DNA of 64,000 bases, from contig JABLTG010000018.1 in NCBI GenBank assembly GCA_016618085.1, forward strand, positions 106,359 through 170,358, in the 5' to 3' direction. Source of the DNA: Neovahlkampfia damariscottae (taxonomy: Eukaryota > Heterolobosea > Selenaionea > Neovahlkampfiida > Neovahlkampfiidae). Below are positions 19,788-31,383 of the stretch, one piece after another. Under the pieces are notes generated by a model that did not search any database, was not told the DNA's origin, and saw only the letters and a list, made by a program, of their open reading frames with translations. How positions within the stretch are numbered: position 1 is the first letter of the stretch; every line of letters starts with the position of its first letter. The position numbers and the translations under genes are program-made.

Positions 19788-22664
19788 ATGTCGTGGAAAC
19801 CTCAACAACAAAGTTTAGAAGATTTAGTTAAACTGTTGAAAAGTACAACTGAGGGTAATAGTCAAGTACAACGTGATATTTATACCGTAAATATTTTTAT
19901 TTTTATTTTTAAATTTCAAAAAAAGAAATTGGAAGAACTGAACAAACAATATTTCGATTTCAACAATTACTTAGTTTATGTTTTTTCAAACTTAAAAGAT
20001 ATAGATCCTGGAATTAGAAGAATTGCTGGTATATTATTAAAAAATAATATAAAAAATGATTTCAATGATAGAATAAAAGGAGAAGCTTTAGAACATATTC
20101 AAGGACATATTTTACAATGTTTAACAGATACAAATGAAGCTGTTAGACATACTGCTGGAAGTTTTATTTCAGATTTCGTTTCTATGAAAGGACTTGAAAA
20201 ATGGGCGAACTTATTACCTTCACTTATTCAAATTTTAGGACAAAGTCAAAACTTAAGTACTCAAGAAGGTGTCATGTCTGCTCTTTTAAAAATATGTGAA
20301 GACTCTCATGAAGACTTGGAAAGTGAGAAATATGGAAGACCTTTAAATAACTTACTTCCTATTTTTATTAAGTTTTTAGAACATCCAGATGATACTGTTA
20401 GAAAACATGCTCTTTCTTCAATTTTAGTTTTTTTAGATACTCCTTCAGATAATTTTCCGAATGCAATTATATCAAATATGGACACTCTTTTACCGAGAAT
20501 ATTTCAATTAGCTCATGATAAAAGTTTAAGTATTCAACGAAGAGTTTGTGCTGCTTTTACTTTACTATTAAAAACACCTCAATATCTTGATAAAGATATG
20601 AAAGCAATTTTCGAATATATATTGGTTTCTTCTCAACATAAAGATGAATATGTAGCTTTAGAAGCAACTGAATTTTGGTCACATTTAACAGAAACTGAAT
20701 ATTTTGAAAATTATTCAAAACTCTTTTCAGTTTACCTTCCAAAGTTTTTTTTTTTTTTTTCTAAAAAATATTAAATTAGATTAATACCAATACTTGTTGA
20801 AAATATGGTTTTTACAGAAAATGATAGAATTACATATGAAGAAGAATCTGAAAGACCTGATAGAGATCAAGATATCAATCCAAAGAATTTATTTTCACAC
20901 GCAAAAGAACATACAGTTCATGATGATACATCATCATCACATACATCAAGTACAATTCAAGGTTCAGATGATGAAGATGATGATGATGATGATTTACAGT
21001 GGGATGATTCTGGTGATGATTGGACTTTAAGAAAAAGTTCTTCTTTGACTTTAGATAATATTGCAAATTTTTATAGAGAATCAATTTTAGATATTGCTTT
21101 ACCTGTTATTCAACAAAAAATTGATGGAAAACAAGATTGGTTTGTACGTGAAAGTGGTATTTTAGCACTCGGTGCAATTTCAGAAGGATGTCGTTCTGGT
21201 ATGGTGAAATTCCTTCCAGAGTTAATTCCATACCTTGTCACTCTCTTGAAAGACTCAAAAGTTTTTTTTTTTTTTTTTTTTTTGACACTTTTTTTAAAGC
21301 CTTTGGTCAGATGTATAACATGTTGGACCATTGGAAGGTATACTACTTGGATTGTTTCTGAACAAGGCTCAAAATTATTTCCTTTGGTATTACAAGGTAT
21401 ATTAGAAAAAATGATGGATACAAATAAAAAAGTACAAGAATCAGCATGTTCAACATTTATAGGTTTAACAGAATTATCAAGAAGTGAAATATTTCCTTTT
21501 ATATTTCCATGTTTACAAGCAATTTCAAAAGCATTTTCATTTTATTCAGTAAGAGATCAAACAAGTTCCAAATTTACTTTTTAGAAAAAAAATTTATTAA
21601 GTTTATATGATGCTCTGACAATTTTATGTGATATGTGTGGTCCTGAAATGAAAAAGAAAGACTATATTGAATTAATAATGCCTCCTTTAATTGAAAAATG
21701 GAATAAGATACCAAATGATGATCCAAAGTTAATACCATTACTTGATTGTTTACAATCTGTTGCTATTGCACTCCAAGATGGATTTGTTACATTTGCTCCA
21801 ACCATTTTTAAAAGATGTCTTGTTTTGATGAATGAATCATTGGTTGATAAAAATAAAGAAGCAAGTGATGATTTTCTTGTTTGTTCACTTGATTTAATAA
21901 GTGGAATGGTTGAAGGATTAGGGTCAGGTGTTGAAAATTTAATATCAGGAACTGAATTTTTAAAAATGTTATACTTTTGTTGTCAAGTAATATTTTTTTT
22001 GTAAATTTAACATTCATCATAGGAAAAACGAACTGATGTTCGTCAAGCATCTTTCGCATTGTTAGGTGAACTATCAAAATGTTGTATTGGTTTATTTCAA
22101 ACAACAATGAATGATTTTATGGCAATTTTAATTCAAAATCTTCAAATTACAAATACATCAGCTTGTAATAATGCAAGTTGGGCTATCGGAGAATTTTTAA
22201 TTTCACTTGGAACAGAAAGATCAAAACCTTATTGTGAAGCAATTTTGTCAAAAGAAATTCAAATAATCAATTCAAAAAATTTAAAATTAAGTTTAATGGA
22301 AAATACAGCTGTTACAATTGGAAGATTAGCATATGTTTGTCCTGATTTAGTTGCACCTCATCTCGCTTCATTTTGTACATATTGGTGTATTGCATTAAAA
22401 ACAGTAAGGCATACATCAGAAAAAGATCATGCATTCAGAGGTTTGTGTTTAATGGTTAGAAAAAATCCACAAGCAACTTTACAATCATTTCCTTATATTT
22501 GTGATGCAATTGCTTCTTGGACAAATCCACCAAAAGAATTAGGTGAAGAATTTTACACTTTATTACATGGATTTAAAAAAAGTATTGGTGATGGATGGCC
22601 AACTTATTATGCAACTTTTCCAAAAGATTTAGTTGAAACACTTTCAAAAACCTATGGTTTATAA
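19788..22664 (+). CDS. TNPO1: Transportin-1-like importin beta (karyopherin beta-2)
   Basis: A HEAT-repeat protein spread over about six exons with short introns (some with T-runs after the donor). N-terminal sequence MSWKPQQQSLEDLVKLLKST and FDFNNYLVYVFSNLKD match transportin-1. The middle has the acidic HEAT-8 loop (SDDEDDDDDDLQWDDSGDDW), then LRKSSSLTLDNIANFYRE and ILALGAISEGCRSGMVKFLP. Transportin carries PY-NLS cargoes such as hnRNP A1 into the nucleus. The acidic loop dissociates cargo on RanGTP binding. The C-terminal repeats run to 22664. Total length of about 890 residues is as expected. Confidence 0.92.
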
Positions 22665-22811
22665 AGAGATAAAAATAAAAAGGTTGTTTTAAAAAAGAAG
22701 AAAACCAAGTCCAAATTTGGAGAAAATACATTTTGGAAGGTTTAAATTAAGACTAGAGCTTATCCATTTTGAGTTCTCTTCCAATCAACAATTAAAGACA
22801 AAAAAAAAACA

Positions 22812-24367
22812 ATGAGCAAAAAAGACACAGTGCTCTCTCCAAGGAAAAAGAAAAAATCATCAGATAAGATAGGACTTCTATTATCACCTAGAAACTCCTT
22901 TAGAATTTCCCCTCGTAGTTCTTTGGATATGAAATCCTACGACGTTAATTTTTCTTCTATTTTTGCTCATACAGATTTGGCCGAAACATTTTACGACTTT
23001 TTAGAATCTGAACATAATCAGGAACCGTATCTTTGCCTTGAACATTTGGAAATTTTGAAAAAGAAAAAAACTGAAAAAGAACAAGTTGAACAAGTCAATT
23101 TGATCTTGGATAAATTTATAGAACCAGGATCAGATTATGAAGTATTCATTCATATCTTTAAATTTTTTTTTCAAAGGTCAATATCAGCGCAGAAACTAGA
23201 AAAAAAATATACTCCATTTTAGAAAAAGGAAAATATGATCGAGAAATCAGTAAATGGCCTTTAGAACAACAGCCATATGAAGTATTTTCTGATTTAAAAA
23301 AGACATTACTTTCTGAACTTCATTCTGATAACTTTCCAAGATTTGTTAGATCAGAGAGAGCTTCCATGATTTTATCAAAATATACAACACACAAAGATGT
23401 TTTAGTTTTAAAAATATCAATACAATTCCCATTTTCAGATTCTGATTTTTCAGTTCCTTATATCAATGATGAAGAATTAGATTTCATGGAAAAATTAGTT
23501 GATGATTCTTTTGATTGGGATTTAATTATGTCAAAAAATGGAATTCAAACACCAAATGTATATCTTTCAAATTTGAATTTCTTACCAAATTCAAAATTAT
23601 TTGAAAGTTCACTTTCTGTAAAAGTAGATGGAATAATACCTTTGAATATTGAATCAATAGCTTGTACAGTATTTGGACCAGCAATTAGAAATGTTGTCAT
23701 TGAAAAAGGTTTAGGAGATATAGAAACAACAAAAGTTTATACATCAGATGAAATTAAAAATCAATATCCAGATGTGAAAATGGCTAGAGAAAGGAAATCA
23801 TTCATTACTGATATTTATGTCAAAGGTGTATTTCCAATAAATACTCCAAGAAGATCAAGAATTGTAGAAACTATAGATTATAATCCATTGAAGGGAACTA
23901 TTTCTTATTTTCATAAACCTTATATTCTTGATGAACATCAAGACAAAGATGTTGATTGGAAGAAAAAAATGAAACTTCCATTTAAAAATTTTAAAACTGG
24001 TGAAAAATATGATACAGATGGTTATTTCTCAGTTTCAATGCATTTCATATATTTAGAAAGGATAACTGAAAATTCAACAAAAGTTGTTCATGTTATCATT
24101 TTTAATCCAAGAGGTTTGATTGAAAATCCAAAAGGAATTTTGTCGATAGTTCCGAAACTTGCAACTAAAATTATTGAAGGAAAAGTTTCTCAAATACAAG
24201 ATAATGCTAGAAATAGATCATTTGAAGCTTCGAAGGATTTATTAATGAAAGATCCAATTACATCTTCACTGTTGGAACTACAAACAAAATATTGTAAAGA
24301 ATTTTTAGATAAATTGGAAGAAATTGATGAAAAGGAAATCATCCAAGATCTGTTAATATTCGATTAA
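22812..24367 (+). CDS. RGS domain fused to a START-like lipid-binding domain
   Basis: The N-terminal leader is basic with SP motifs (LSPRKKKKSS, LLSPRNSFRISPRSSLD). Residues about 45-170 look like an RGS domain: NFSSIFAHTDLAETFYDFLE then PYLCLEHLEILKKKK, and after one 36-nt intron (about 23141-23176) the ISAETRKKIYSIL helix. The C-terminal 330 residues have the mixed alpha/beta pattern of a START/Bet v1-like fold, with a long helical end, but the match is weak by eye. RGS domains speed GTP hydrolysis by G-alpha; a lipid-binding partner domain would tie this to membranes. A broken relative lies at 44534-45655. Confidence 0.65.
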
Positions 24368-24494
24368 TAAAAAGTCAAAATTTTCTTTTTCATTTTTGAG
24401 AGGAATTTTGTTGATTTTTTTGACCAATCATATTGTATTAGAAAATGAATAAAAACTGGGCAACTAAAAAAAAAAATTTAGACAAAAACTGGAC

Positions 24495-25275
24495 ATGAAC
24501 AAATTGAAAGACACAATTCTCTTGAAGAAAACACAAAAAGGTGAAAAAACTTTATTGTATGAATATCAATCATTGAATCAATGTGAAGATTCAAATGTTT
24601 ATACACACCGAGCTCAAACTTCACTCAAAAAAGGAACAACTTAGAAACAAAATCTCTTCAAAATGAAATTGACTTCCAAAAATTAGATTTAGAAAAAGTT
24701 GCAGCAAATTTAATGGAGATTAAAAAGAATCTTGAATTTGAAGCTTTTGCTTTGAAGGCACAATACAAACAACAAAATATGGAATTAGAAGAAAAAAATC
24801 AAAAATTAGAAATTCAAAATCGAGAATTGAACCTCAGACAATTGAACTTGGAATTTGATGAAGAAAAAATAACAACTCAAATGAAGAATCAGAATCAAAA
24901 AGAAAATCATTAGAACAAAAAGAAAAAGAACTAAATCAATCATTTGAATTGATCAAAATTAGAAATGAAGAATTATTAGAATTCGAACAAAAATTAAAAA
25001 CGAATCAAATACAAATGAACCAAGAAAACGAAATCATTTCAAAAATGAAAATAGATTTAAGTCAAAAACAATTAGATTATAAATAAAAAACAGAAAAATT
25101 AAAAGAAATTCAAACAATTGTTCAAAACGAAAAACAAAATATCGAAATGAAAAAAAAGAACATTGTTGATTTGGAGAATAAATTAATACAAGAAAGAGAT
25201 GAGAGAATTGAAAAAGATCATCAAAAAAGAGTTGTACTATTGGAAACTATTCGCAAAATATTATTAGAAGATTAA
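24495..25275 (+). pseudogene. Disrupted coiled-coil protein gene
   Basis: Three frames in succession encode continuous coiled coil. The first, from ATG 24495, stops at an A-run near 24635. The second runs through about 24713-24913 (MEIKKNLEFEAFALKAQYKQ, EEKNQKLEIQNRELNL). The third continues from about 24885 to 25275 with an in-frame TAA at about 25084. Heptad-like Leu/Ile/Gln sequence continues across every break, so at least two single-base shifts and one stop are present and no GT..AG intron explains them. It was probably a golgin-like or other long coiled-coil gene. Sequencing error in A-runs could explain the shifts but not the TAA. Confidence 0.6.
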
Positions 25276-25280
25276 AATAT

Positions 25281-25991
25281 TTAAATTTTCACGTTTTTCA
25301 TTTGTTCAATTACTTCTTCCAATTCCTTGACTTTTTTTTTTAATTCTTGAATTTCTTCTTTTGATTGTTCAAATTCTTTTTTTTGATCTTGTTTTCTTTG
25401 ACTTTTGATTGCCACTGCAACGAATTTTTGAATTTTTCTGAGTATGACTGTTTCTAATTTGTCAATTTGGATACTTTCATCCAAATCATCTTTTGAGTCA
25501 AGTGGTTTTGTTGAACGAATAATATCAACTACTTTTGATAAATTCTTTGTATTCAATTTCGCAATACGATCTGATAACGTTTTTTTTTGTTTTTCGGTCA
25601 TTGGAGAATCGACATCATTTTTTTTCTTTTTTGAAACTTCTTTTTCAACTGGTAAAATAACAACTTCAACTTTTCCTTCTTTTTTTTTGTTTTTGTTTTT
25701 TTTTGGTTTTTTTTGTTTTTCTTCAGTTTCTGCTTTTGGAACTGTTCCTTCTTCAACTTCTAATGGTAAAATGACATGTTCACCTTCTTGTTTTACTTTT
25801 TTATTTTTTTTATTTTTCTTCTTTTCTTGTGGTTTTCCATCATTAGTTTTTTTGTTCTTTTTTTGTTTTTTATTTTTTTGTTTTTTTTCTTCTTCTTTCA
25901 CTTCAACAGCTTCTCCAACTGGTAAAATAGCAAGTTCTTCTGTTGTTTCGTTTTCAACTGGCAAAATGGCAAGTTCTTCTTGTTGGTTCAT
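25281..25991 (-). CDS. Lys-rich repeat protein with C-terminal NET (ET) domain
   Basis: The N-terminal half has repeats of ILPVE or ILPVG (at least four) between Lys-rich runs (KKQKNKKQKKNKK). The C-terminal part matches the bromodomain extra-terminal NET domain: MTEKQKKTLSDRIAKLNTKN, LSKVVDIIRS, then ESIQIDKLETVILRKIQKFV, followed by a coiled coil. NET domains in BET and GTE proteins recruit chromatin factors through short basic-hydrophobic peptides. No bromodomain is present. Start chosen at ATG 25991 (MNQQEE). Nuclear role inferred. Confidence 0.7.
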   Translation of the reverse strand: MNQQEELAILPVENETTEELAILPVGEAVEVKEEEKKQKNKKQKKNKKTNDGKPQEKKKNKKNKKVKQEGEHVILPLEVEEGTVPKAETEEKQKKPKKNKNKKKEGKVEVVILPVEKEVSKKKKNDVDSPMTEKQKKTLSDRIAKLNTKNLSKVVDIIRSTKPLDSKDDLDESIQIDKLETVILRKIQKFVAVAIKSQRKQDQKKEFEQSKEEIQELKKKVKELEEVIEQMKNVKI

Positions 25992-26012
25992 TTCGTAACA
26001 CACAAGTCGTTT

Positions 26013-26018
26013 GATTGG
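26013..26018 (+). promoter_or_regulatory. GATTGG (inverted CCAAT) box before the dipeptidase gene
   Basis: GATTGG ends 10 nt before ATG 26029 and also lies about 22 nt upstream of the divergent NET gene start at 25991, so it may serve both. Positional evidence only. Confidence 0.35.
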
Positions 26019-26028
26019 TCAAATTAAA

Positions 26029-27644
26029 ATGAGTCAATTTCTTTTGAAAGTGTTGTTTTTGTTCAGTTTTTGTTTTTACATCTTTGCTTCATTTAATTGT
26101 AAAGCAAATAAAGAACATATCCAAAACTTGAAACCAAAAGAGTTATGGGTAGTTTTCACAACAAATTTTAACTTTTTTTTGAAGAACTTTTTTTATGAAA
26201 TTTCTTGTCATCCAAGATGCTCTGGAAATGAGAGAATAGTTAGAAAGTATATTGAAGAACATTATGCAAAAAAAAATAATTTTGAGTTTAAAGTTGACAA
26301 AGTTGGAAATTTATTAGTGAAAGTGCCACCAACAAAAGGTTTTGAAAAAAAACCAACTGTGATTATACAAAATCATATGGATATGGTATGTGTAAAAAAA
26401 GAAAAACATGAACATGATTTTGATAAAGATCCTATTCAATTGATTAAAGATAAAACTGGACTTTGGATTAAAGCAAATTTCACGTCGCTTGGAGCTGATA
26501 ATGGATTAGGAATGTCACATGCATTAGCATTAGGTATTGATATAAATATTAACCATGGTCCTTTGGAACTCTTATTCACAGTTGAAGAAGAAACTACTTT
26601 TAAAGGAGTGAATAATTTATCACCAAAATGGTTAACTGGAAAATATTTGATAAATGTGGATTCATCATGGATAGATGGTATAACAGTTGGTAGTTCGGGT
26701 GGTGTTGATGTTGAGAATACTTTTGAACCAAAATTCGAATATGCACCTTCTGGACACACCATTTATCTTATTAAGCTATTTGGGATGATTGGAGGTCATA
26801 GTACAGTAGATATTGACAAACACCGAGCAAATTCGATCAAATTAATGGTAAGAGTATTGAACCATTTGTCAAATAAATCAAATCAATGGTTTCGATTGAT
26901 CACTTTAAAATCCAATTCTGAAAGTGGTATTCCAAACAGTGGAATCATCTACATATCATTGAACCCAAAAAATGAAGAATTGCTAATAAACTTAGTGGAT
27001 GAAATAATGAACCTCATCAAAATTGAATATTTAACATCCGATCCAAAATTATCTTTCACAATCGATAAAGAACATGAAGAACATATCAGAGTATTGAAAA
27101 AAAGTGATGAAATAAAAATAATGAAAATATTGCAAGTATATCCTGATGGTGTTCAATCAATGGAATCTGATTATGAAAAAGCAGTTCAAACATCAGTTTG
27201 TATTTCCGATGTAAATTTAGAGGATGGTGAATTTTCCATTGAAGCCTCAATTTCATCTTCAATGAGATCTTCCATTAATAATACTATTTTGACCATAAAA
27301 AGTTTAGCAAAAATGACAAGAATGACCACTGAAGTTTCAAATTATTATCCAGAATGGATTCCTGATTTAAACTCAAAACTGTTGAATATTTCAAAAGATA
27401 TCCACAAAAAGATGTTTAATAAAGATGTTAAAGTATCTTTAATTCATGGTGGATTGGAAACTGGAGTCAGTAAGTGTTTAAATTGTTGTAAATTTCTTGA
27501 TAAGTCAATTCAAAATATCCAAAGTTAGAAATGATTGCTATTGGATCAGTCGATGAAAATGCTCATAGTATTGAAGAAAGAGTGTTGATTTCAAGTGTAA
27601 AACAAAGCTATGATTTGCTTTGTAATATCATTAAAGCATTGTGA
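26029..27644 (+). CDS. Bacterial-type Xaa-His dipeptidase (PepD-like, M20) with signal peptide
   Basis: ATG 26029 opens a signal peptide (FLLKVLFLFSFCFYIFAS). Removing a 36-nt intron near 26151-26186 gives LKPKELWNFFYEISCHPRCS, the PepD N-terminus. Metal-site motifs follow: IIQNHMDMV, SLGADNGLGMSHALAL and EEETTFKG, and GMIGGHSTVDIDKHRAN. A second intron near 27463-27497 restores HGGLETGV to the final LEMIAIGSVDENAHSIEERV. The gene ends with TGA at 27642. PepD hydrolyses dipeptides such as carnosine-type Xaa-His. This branch is mainly bacterial, so lateral origin is plausible. The signal peptide suggests a digestive vacuole or secreted form. Confidence 0.88.
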
Positions 27645-27675
27645 ACAATTCTATAAACAAAATGAATTTTTATTC

Positions 27676-28372
27676 TTATAAAGTTAAGAAGAGCACTGAG
27701 AGTACTGATAGTGACCAATAAATTATCATTGAGCTTGCATTACCACAAACCACTTCTTGAGTACCAGTTTTAGCTGAATAACATTTTGTTGGATAGTACT
27801 CTTGAACAGTGCTGTCACCTACACATAATGTTGAGTTGGCATTGTAAGTATTTCCTTTGACATAGAAATTGTATTGATTATCAAGTGCACATGCTAAAGT
27901 TTCACGGTTTCCATTTTCATCAACAAAACAACCTAAGTATTCATAAATATGTGTAGATGTTTTAGTTTGACAATTTGCTTGTGAAAAACGGTTTCGTTTG
28001 ATATACAAAGCTGGTAGATAAGTCAATGAAGGGTTTGAACAATAATATCTTTTTTTATCAACACAAGCACCAATGACTAGAAAGTTAGTAGATCTTCATT
28101 TTCTTACGAAAAGCACCTTTAATAGCATTTTGGTTTACACAATTAGAGTTTGGGTATTGTACGTAGTTAACATGTGTTGAGTTACAGTTGAATTTATATG
28201 AAGAACTACCATATTTTTCGCAGACTGATCCATCTGTTTTTCCATAGAACATCATTCCTGATTGAAAAGTGGTTGTTGTGCATTGACTACCTGTATAGCT
28301 AACTACAGCTGACGTTTGAGCACTGACCATGTAAATAAGAGTTAAGAGTGTTGTGAATATAGCTATTCTCAT
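27676..28372 (-). CDS. Secreted Cys-rich protein with GPI-like tail
   Basis: Two exons joined at an intron of about 32 nt near 28077-28108. Start 28372 gives the signal peptide MRIAIFTTLLTLIYMVSAQ. The ectodomain has spaced Cys and N-glycosylation sites (SSSYKFNCNSTHVNY, NANSTLCVGD). The end, after CGNASS, is a short hydrophobic stretch (YWSLSVLSVLFLTL), fitting a GPI-anchor signal. The CNSTHV string also occurs in the secreted protein at 53831, so the two are probably related. Function unknown. Confidence 0.7.
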
Positions 28373-28716
28373 GTTGTGAATTGAGCGTACTGATGAACTG
28401 AGTAAATAAACCAATAAAATGAGCGCTATTTATTAATCTCATTGGCCAAACCCAGTTCTCAAGAAATCCATCAAATACTTTCTGATTATAATAAATGAAT
28501 AAAATAAAAAAATAGAGAACTGGAGTTCGAAGAATGAACTGAAGAACAATGAAATTTGGCCAATAAAAAAGGATTTTGCAAAGCTAATGGAGCCTTCGAT
28601 TCTCCAAATCATATTTGATTATTCTTATATGATTTAGTATATTTTGGACTAACTCTGCTCTGATAAATTGATCCAAATGAAAAGAATTTGATGGAATGAA
28701 AAGAAAAATTTTATCA
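28373..28716. other. Intergenic stretch, no gene seen
   Basis: 344 bases between the secreted-protein start and the TM2-gene stop. It includes CCAATAAA close to 28412 and the likely promoter of the 28372 gene. A short open frame at 28584-28772 (minus) is mostly the last TM2 exon read in another frame plus its 3' flank. Confidence 0.4.
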
Positions 28717-29123
28717 TCAGAAATCTCTTTTGAATTTGCAACCTGATTTTTCGGCATTCCAAGTACCATCAAGAATCAAAACACTATTAAATTTGATCAA
28801 TAACAATATTGAAATTACAAATCGATTAACCACCAAATCCTAAAGAGTTTAGAACAATGTGAGAATTTAATTTTTTACCATCCAAATAAACCAAAAGACA
28901 GAAAGGTAATTAGAAGTTTTAAGATACCTAACAATATATAACCAGTATAAAAACGATCTACTCCGAGAGTACCGAGCATAATTGACAGAACAAAAACAAC
29001 AATTTTACTTTTTGGTGCTGGACATTCACCTTGTTCAACTTTATGGACACTACTCTCTTCAGCTAATGTATAACTACAGAATAAAGTGATAAATAAAAAA
29101 AACAAAATGATTTTTGTTTTCAT
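28717..29123 (-). CDS. TM2-domain protein with signal peptide
   Basis: Three exons. Exon 1 from ATG 29123 has a signal peptide (IILFFLFITLFCSYTLA) and the first TM2 half: KSKIVVFVLSIMLGTLGVDR, FYTGYILLGILKLL. Two short introns, placed by frame, lead to IWWLIDFVLIL, the conserved second helix of TM2 domains, and a short tail ending at TGA 28717. TM2 proteins are small two-helix membrane proteins with a DRF motif between the helices; roles include Notch and phagocytosis pathways in animals. Here it is probably in the endomembrane system. Confidence 0.82.
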
Positions 29124-29362
29124 TACTCTTGAAAATTTGACGAATGAATGAGCAGATTTTTTTGAGAAAAAGAACAAATGTGAAAATAATTCTTTTCAAA
29201 AAAATTCTCACAAGACGAAATTAATTCTCACAACAAGAAGAAGAATGTAGATAAAAGAGGCCATTGAGATTCCCATTTTCGAATTTGGAGTACCATAATT
29301 GGGTAGTCAAATGTCCAAGTTAAGATAGACCAATTAAAACATTTTCAGTCAGTTGTACACAC

Positions 29363-30295
29363 ATGATAAAGACAGAAAACAGATGTACTTTATGTGATGA
29401 TACTGTGGTGGAGATTCTAAAGTTTCTGCCTTTCAAGAACATCTTTCAGTTGTCAACTCTTTCCAGAAACATCTACAACATCATAAACTCAGAAGAGATG
29501 TTTGAAGAACTGATCAAAGTGTATGGTATTTATGTTGTGAAAAACAATAGAAAATATTGTTCCTATAAAGATCAGTTTCTCAGGAATGTGTTATATAACA
29601 ACAATGAAAATAGAATTGCTCCAGAATGGTTTGAACAAAGAGAAGAAATTTTTGGACAATATGATGGAGTTACATGGAATTTATTAAAAAATAACGAAAC
29701 GAGTATCAAAGAATTATATCAAGTTTTGCAAGAAGGATATAGGTATTTTCAACAATTTGTAAAATTCTCCGTCAATGAGAAATCAGAGTTTTTTTTGAAA
29801 TCTCTGAACGAAATTCAATTGAAATTATCAAATACTTTAGATTATCTTTTGTACTTATCACTTTCAAATGAATCAAAAATCCGAGAAGATGACATTTCAA
29901 AATTTATCAAATTATTTGGTGAATTAAACGAATTTGGTTTTGAAAACACAGAAATTTCTTTATTTAATCCTATTGCTCAGGACAACGAAATGAAAATTGC
30001 ACACGTCAAAACTGAAGAATTGAGAATTTTATCTCAAATTATTCACAAAGTTGAAATTATTGAAACCCAAAATACAAGTTATTTTCACTGGAACAAGAGT
30101 TATTTAGAATTTTATGATCATACACTTTATATACATTATCATTATGAAAAATCAAAAACACAATCAATATTAGGAAAATTTGTCGAAATTGGTGATATCC
30201 AAAACGAGATTTCAACATTCATTGAAGAAGCAAAGAAATCGAAAAATCCAGACGAATTTCAATATAGTACTTATAATTATCTTCCATTTTGCTAA
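29363..30295 (+). CDS. F-box protein
   Basis: 310 residues, no intron. Residues about 10-55 form an F-box: LCDDTVVEILKFLPFKNIFQ then LSTLSRNIYNIINSEEMFEE. The rest is mostly helical and of unknown fold, with no WD40 or LRR units. It is the third F-box gene in the window (others at 13408 and 14662). Probably an SCF substrate adaptor; target unknown. Confidence 0.72.
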   Translation: MIKTENRCTLCDDTVVEILKFLPFKNIFQLSTLSRNIYNIINSEEMFEELIKVYGIYVVKNNRKYCSYKDQFLRNVLYNNNENRIAPEWFEQREEIFGQYDGVTWNLLKNNETSIKELYQVLQEGYRYFQQFVKFSVNEKSEFFLKSLNEIQLKLSNTLDYLLYLSLSNESKIREDDISKFIKLFGELNEFGFENTEISLFNPIAQDNEMKIAHVKTEELRILSQIIHKVEIIETQNTSYFHWNKSYLEFYDHTLYIHYHYEKSKTQSILGKFVEIGDIQNEISTFIEEAKKSKNPDEFQYSTYNYLPFC

Positions 30296-30363
30296 ATTTG
30301 AACAATTTAAAAGCAAAATAAAGACGTTTTATTCAAAACTGTTTTTTCCATCAACCTGATTAT

Positions 30364-31311
30364 TTATTTCTTTGAAATTTTTGTGGCAACTCCAAAATGA
30401 TCACTTGGAAATAAATATTCCTGTTTATGAAATCAATTATTTTTTTTGTAATTTACTTTTGGATCTCTCCAGAGATTGAATGAAAAATAATCACAAATGT
30501 GACTTGATATAGATCGAAATGGTCTTTTTACATAATATAGATAATCTGTTGTTTCTTCAATTTTTCCATAAATTGGTTCATTTGCAAATATACAAATTTC
30601 ATTAGCCTCTAATATTTCACTCTTCATTAAAATTCTGTCAAGTCTCACCTGCAAAGAAAAAGGTAATAATGGCCATAATTCACCATGCATTTTATTTGAA
30701 ACAGAATCAAATGTATATCCTTCCTCATTTTTTCGAAGTTTTGTCCATAAATCTTCGAATCCATTTTTAATGCACTCATCTTCTGATGAAAACATAAAAT
30801 TTAAATCTCCTAAGAAAATGAAAGATGAATTTTTCTTAAAATCTTTGAAAATATCATAGATTTGTTCCATTTCATCTTTTCTAGTGTTGTAGAAAGTAGC
30901 TCCAGCTTTCAAATGCATTGAACAAACATACAAGGATAATTTCTCATCTTTGTCATCTGTATCAAATTCAATCTCAGCAATTACAATTTTTCTACTAATA
31001 AATGTAATTTTTTTATAATCTACAGATTTAAAAGGAAATTTTGAAAGTATCAAATTTCCAAATGGTTTTCCTGATAATTCTGACATATGATATTCCTTTT
31101 GTATCCATTCAAAATTTTTTAACATTGAAATATAATCTTTTGAAACTTCATTTAAACATAGAATATCAAAATTATTTTTTTGAAAAATATCAAATTGATG
31201 TAAGTATCTCTCAATTGAACATGCAATATGAGGTACGTATTCTTTGTGGTTTATTATATTTGACATTACATTGAATGTAGCAACAGAAATAGATGATGGA
31301 AATTTTGACAT
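30364..31311 (-). CDS. TDP2-like endonuclease/exonuclease/phosphatase-family enzyme
   Basis: Two exons; a 37-nt intron near 30426-30462 separates the last exon. Family motifs are FNVMSN near the N-terminus, DILCLNEVSK (catalytic Glu), FIFLGDLNFMF (GDxN), RLDRIL, and in the final exon PSDHFGVAT (SDH). Tyrosyl-DNA phosphodiesterase 2 has this order and spacing (about 300 residues). It removes topoisomerase II peptides from DNA 5' ends. A nuclease or lipid-phosphatase role in the same superfamily cannot be ruled out. Confidence 0.78.
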
Positions 31312-31383
31312 GTCGGTATGAACTCTGTTTCAAAAAAAAAAGATTAATGCCTGTTGATTGGTTGATAAAAATAGATTATGAAT

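Noticed and set aside
20557-21331. Minus-strand ORFs, including a His-rich one opposite the transportin gene
   Set aside because: Shadows of the acidic loop and HEAT repeats of transportin; no independent support.
25444-25998. Plus-strand Phe/Ser-rich ORF
   Set aside because: Mirror of the Lys-rich NET gene; composition alone explains it.
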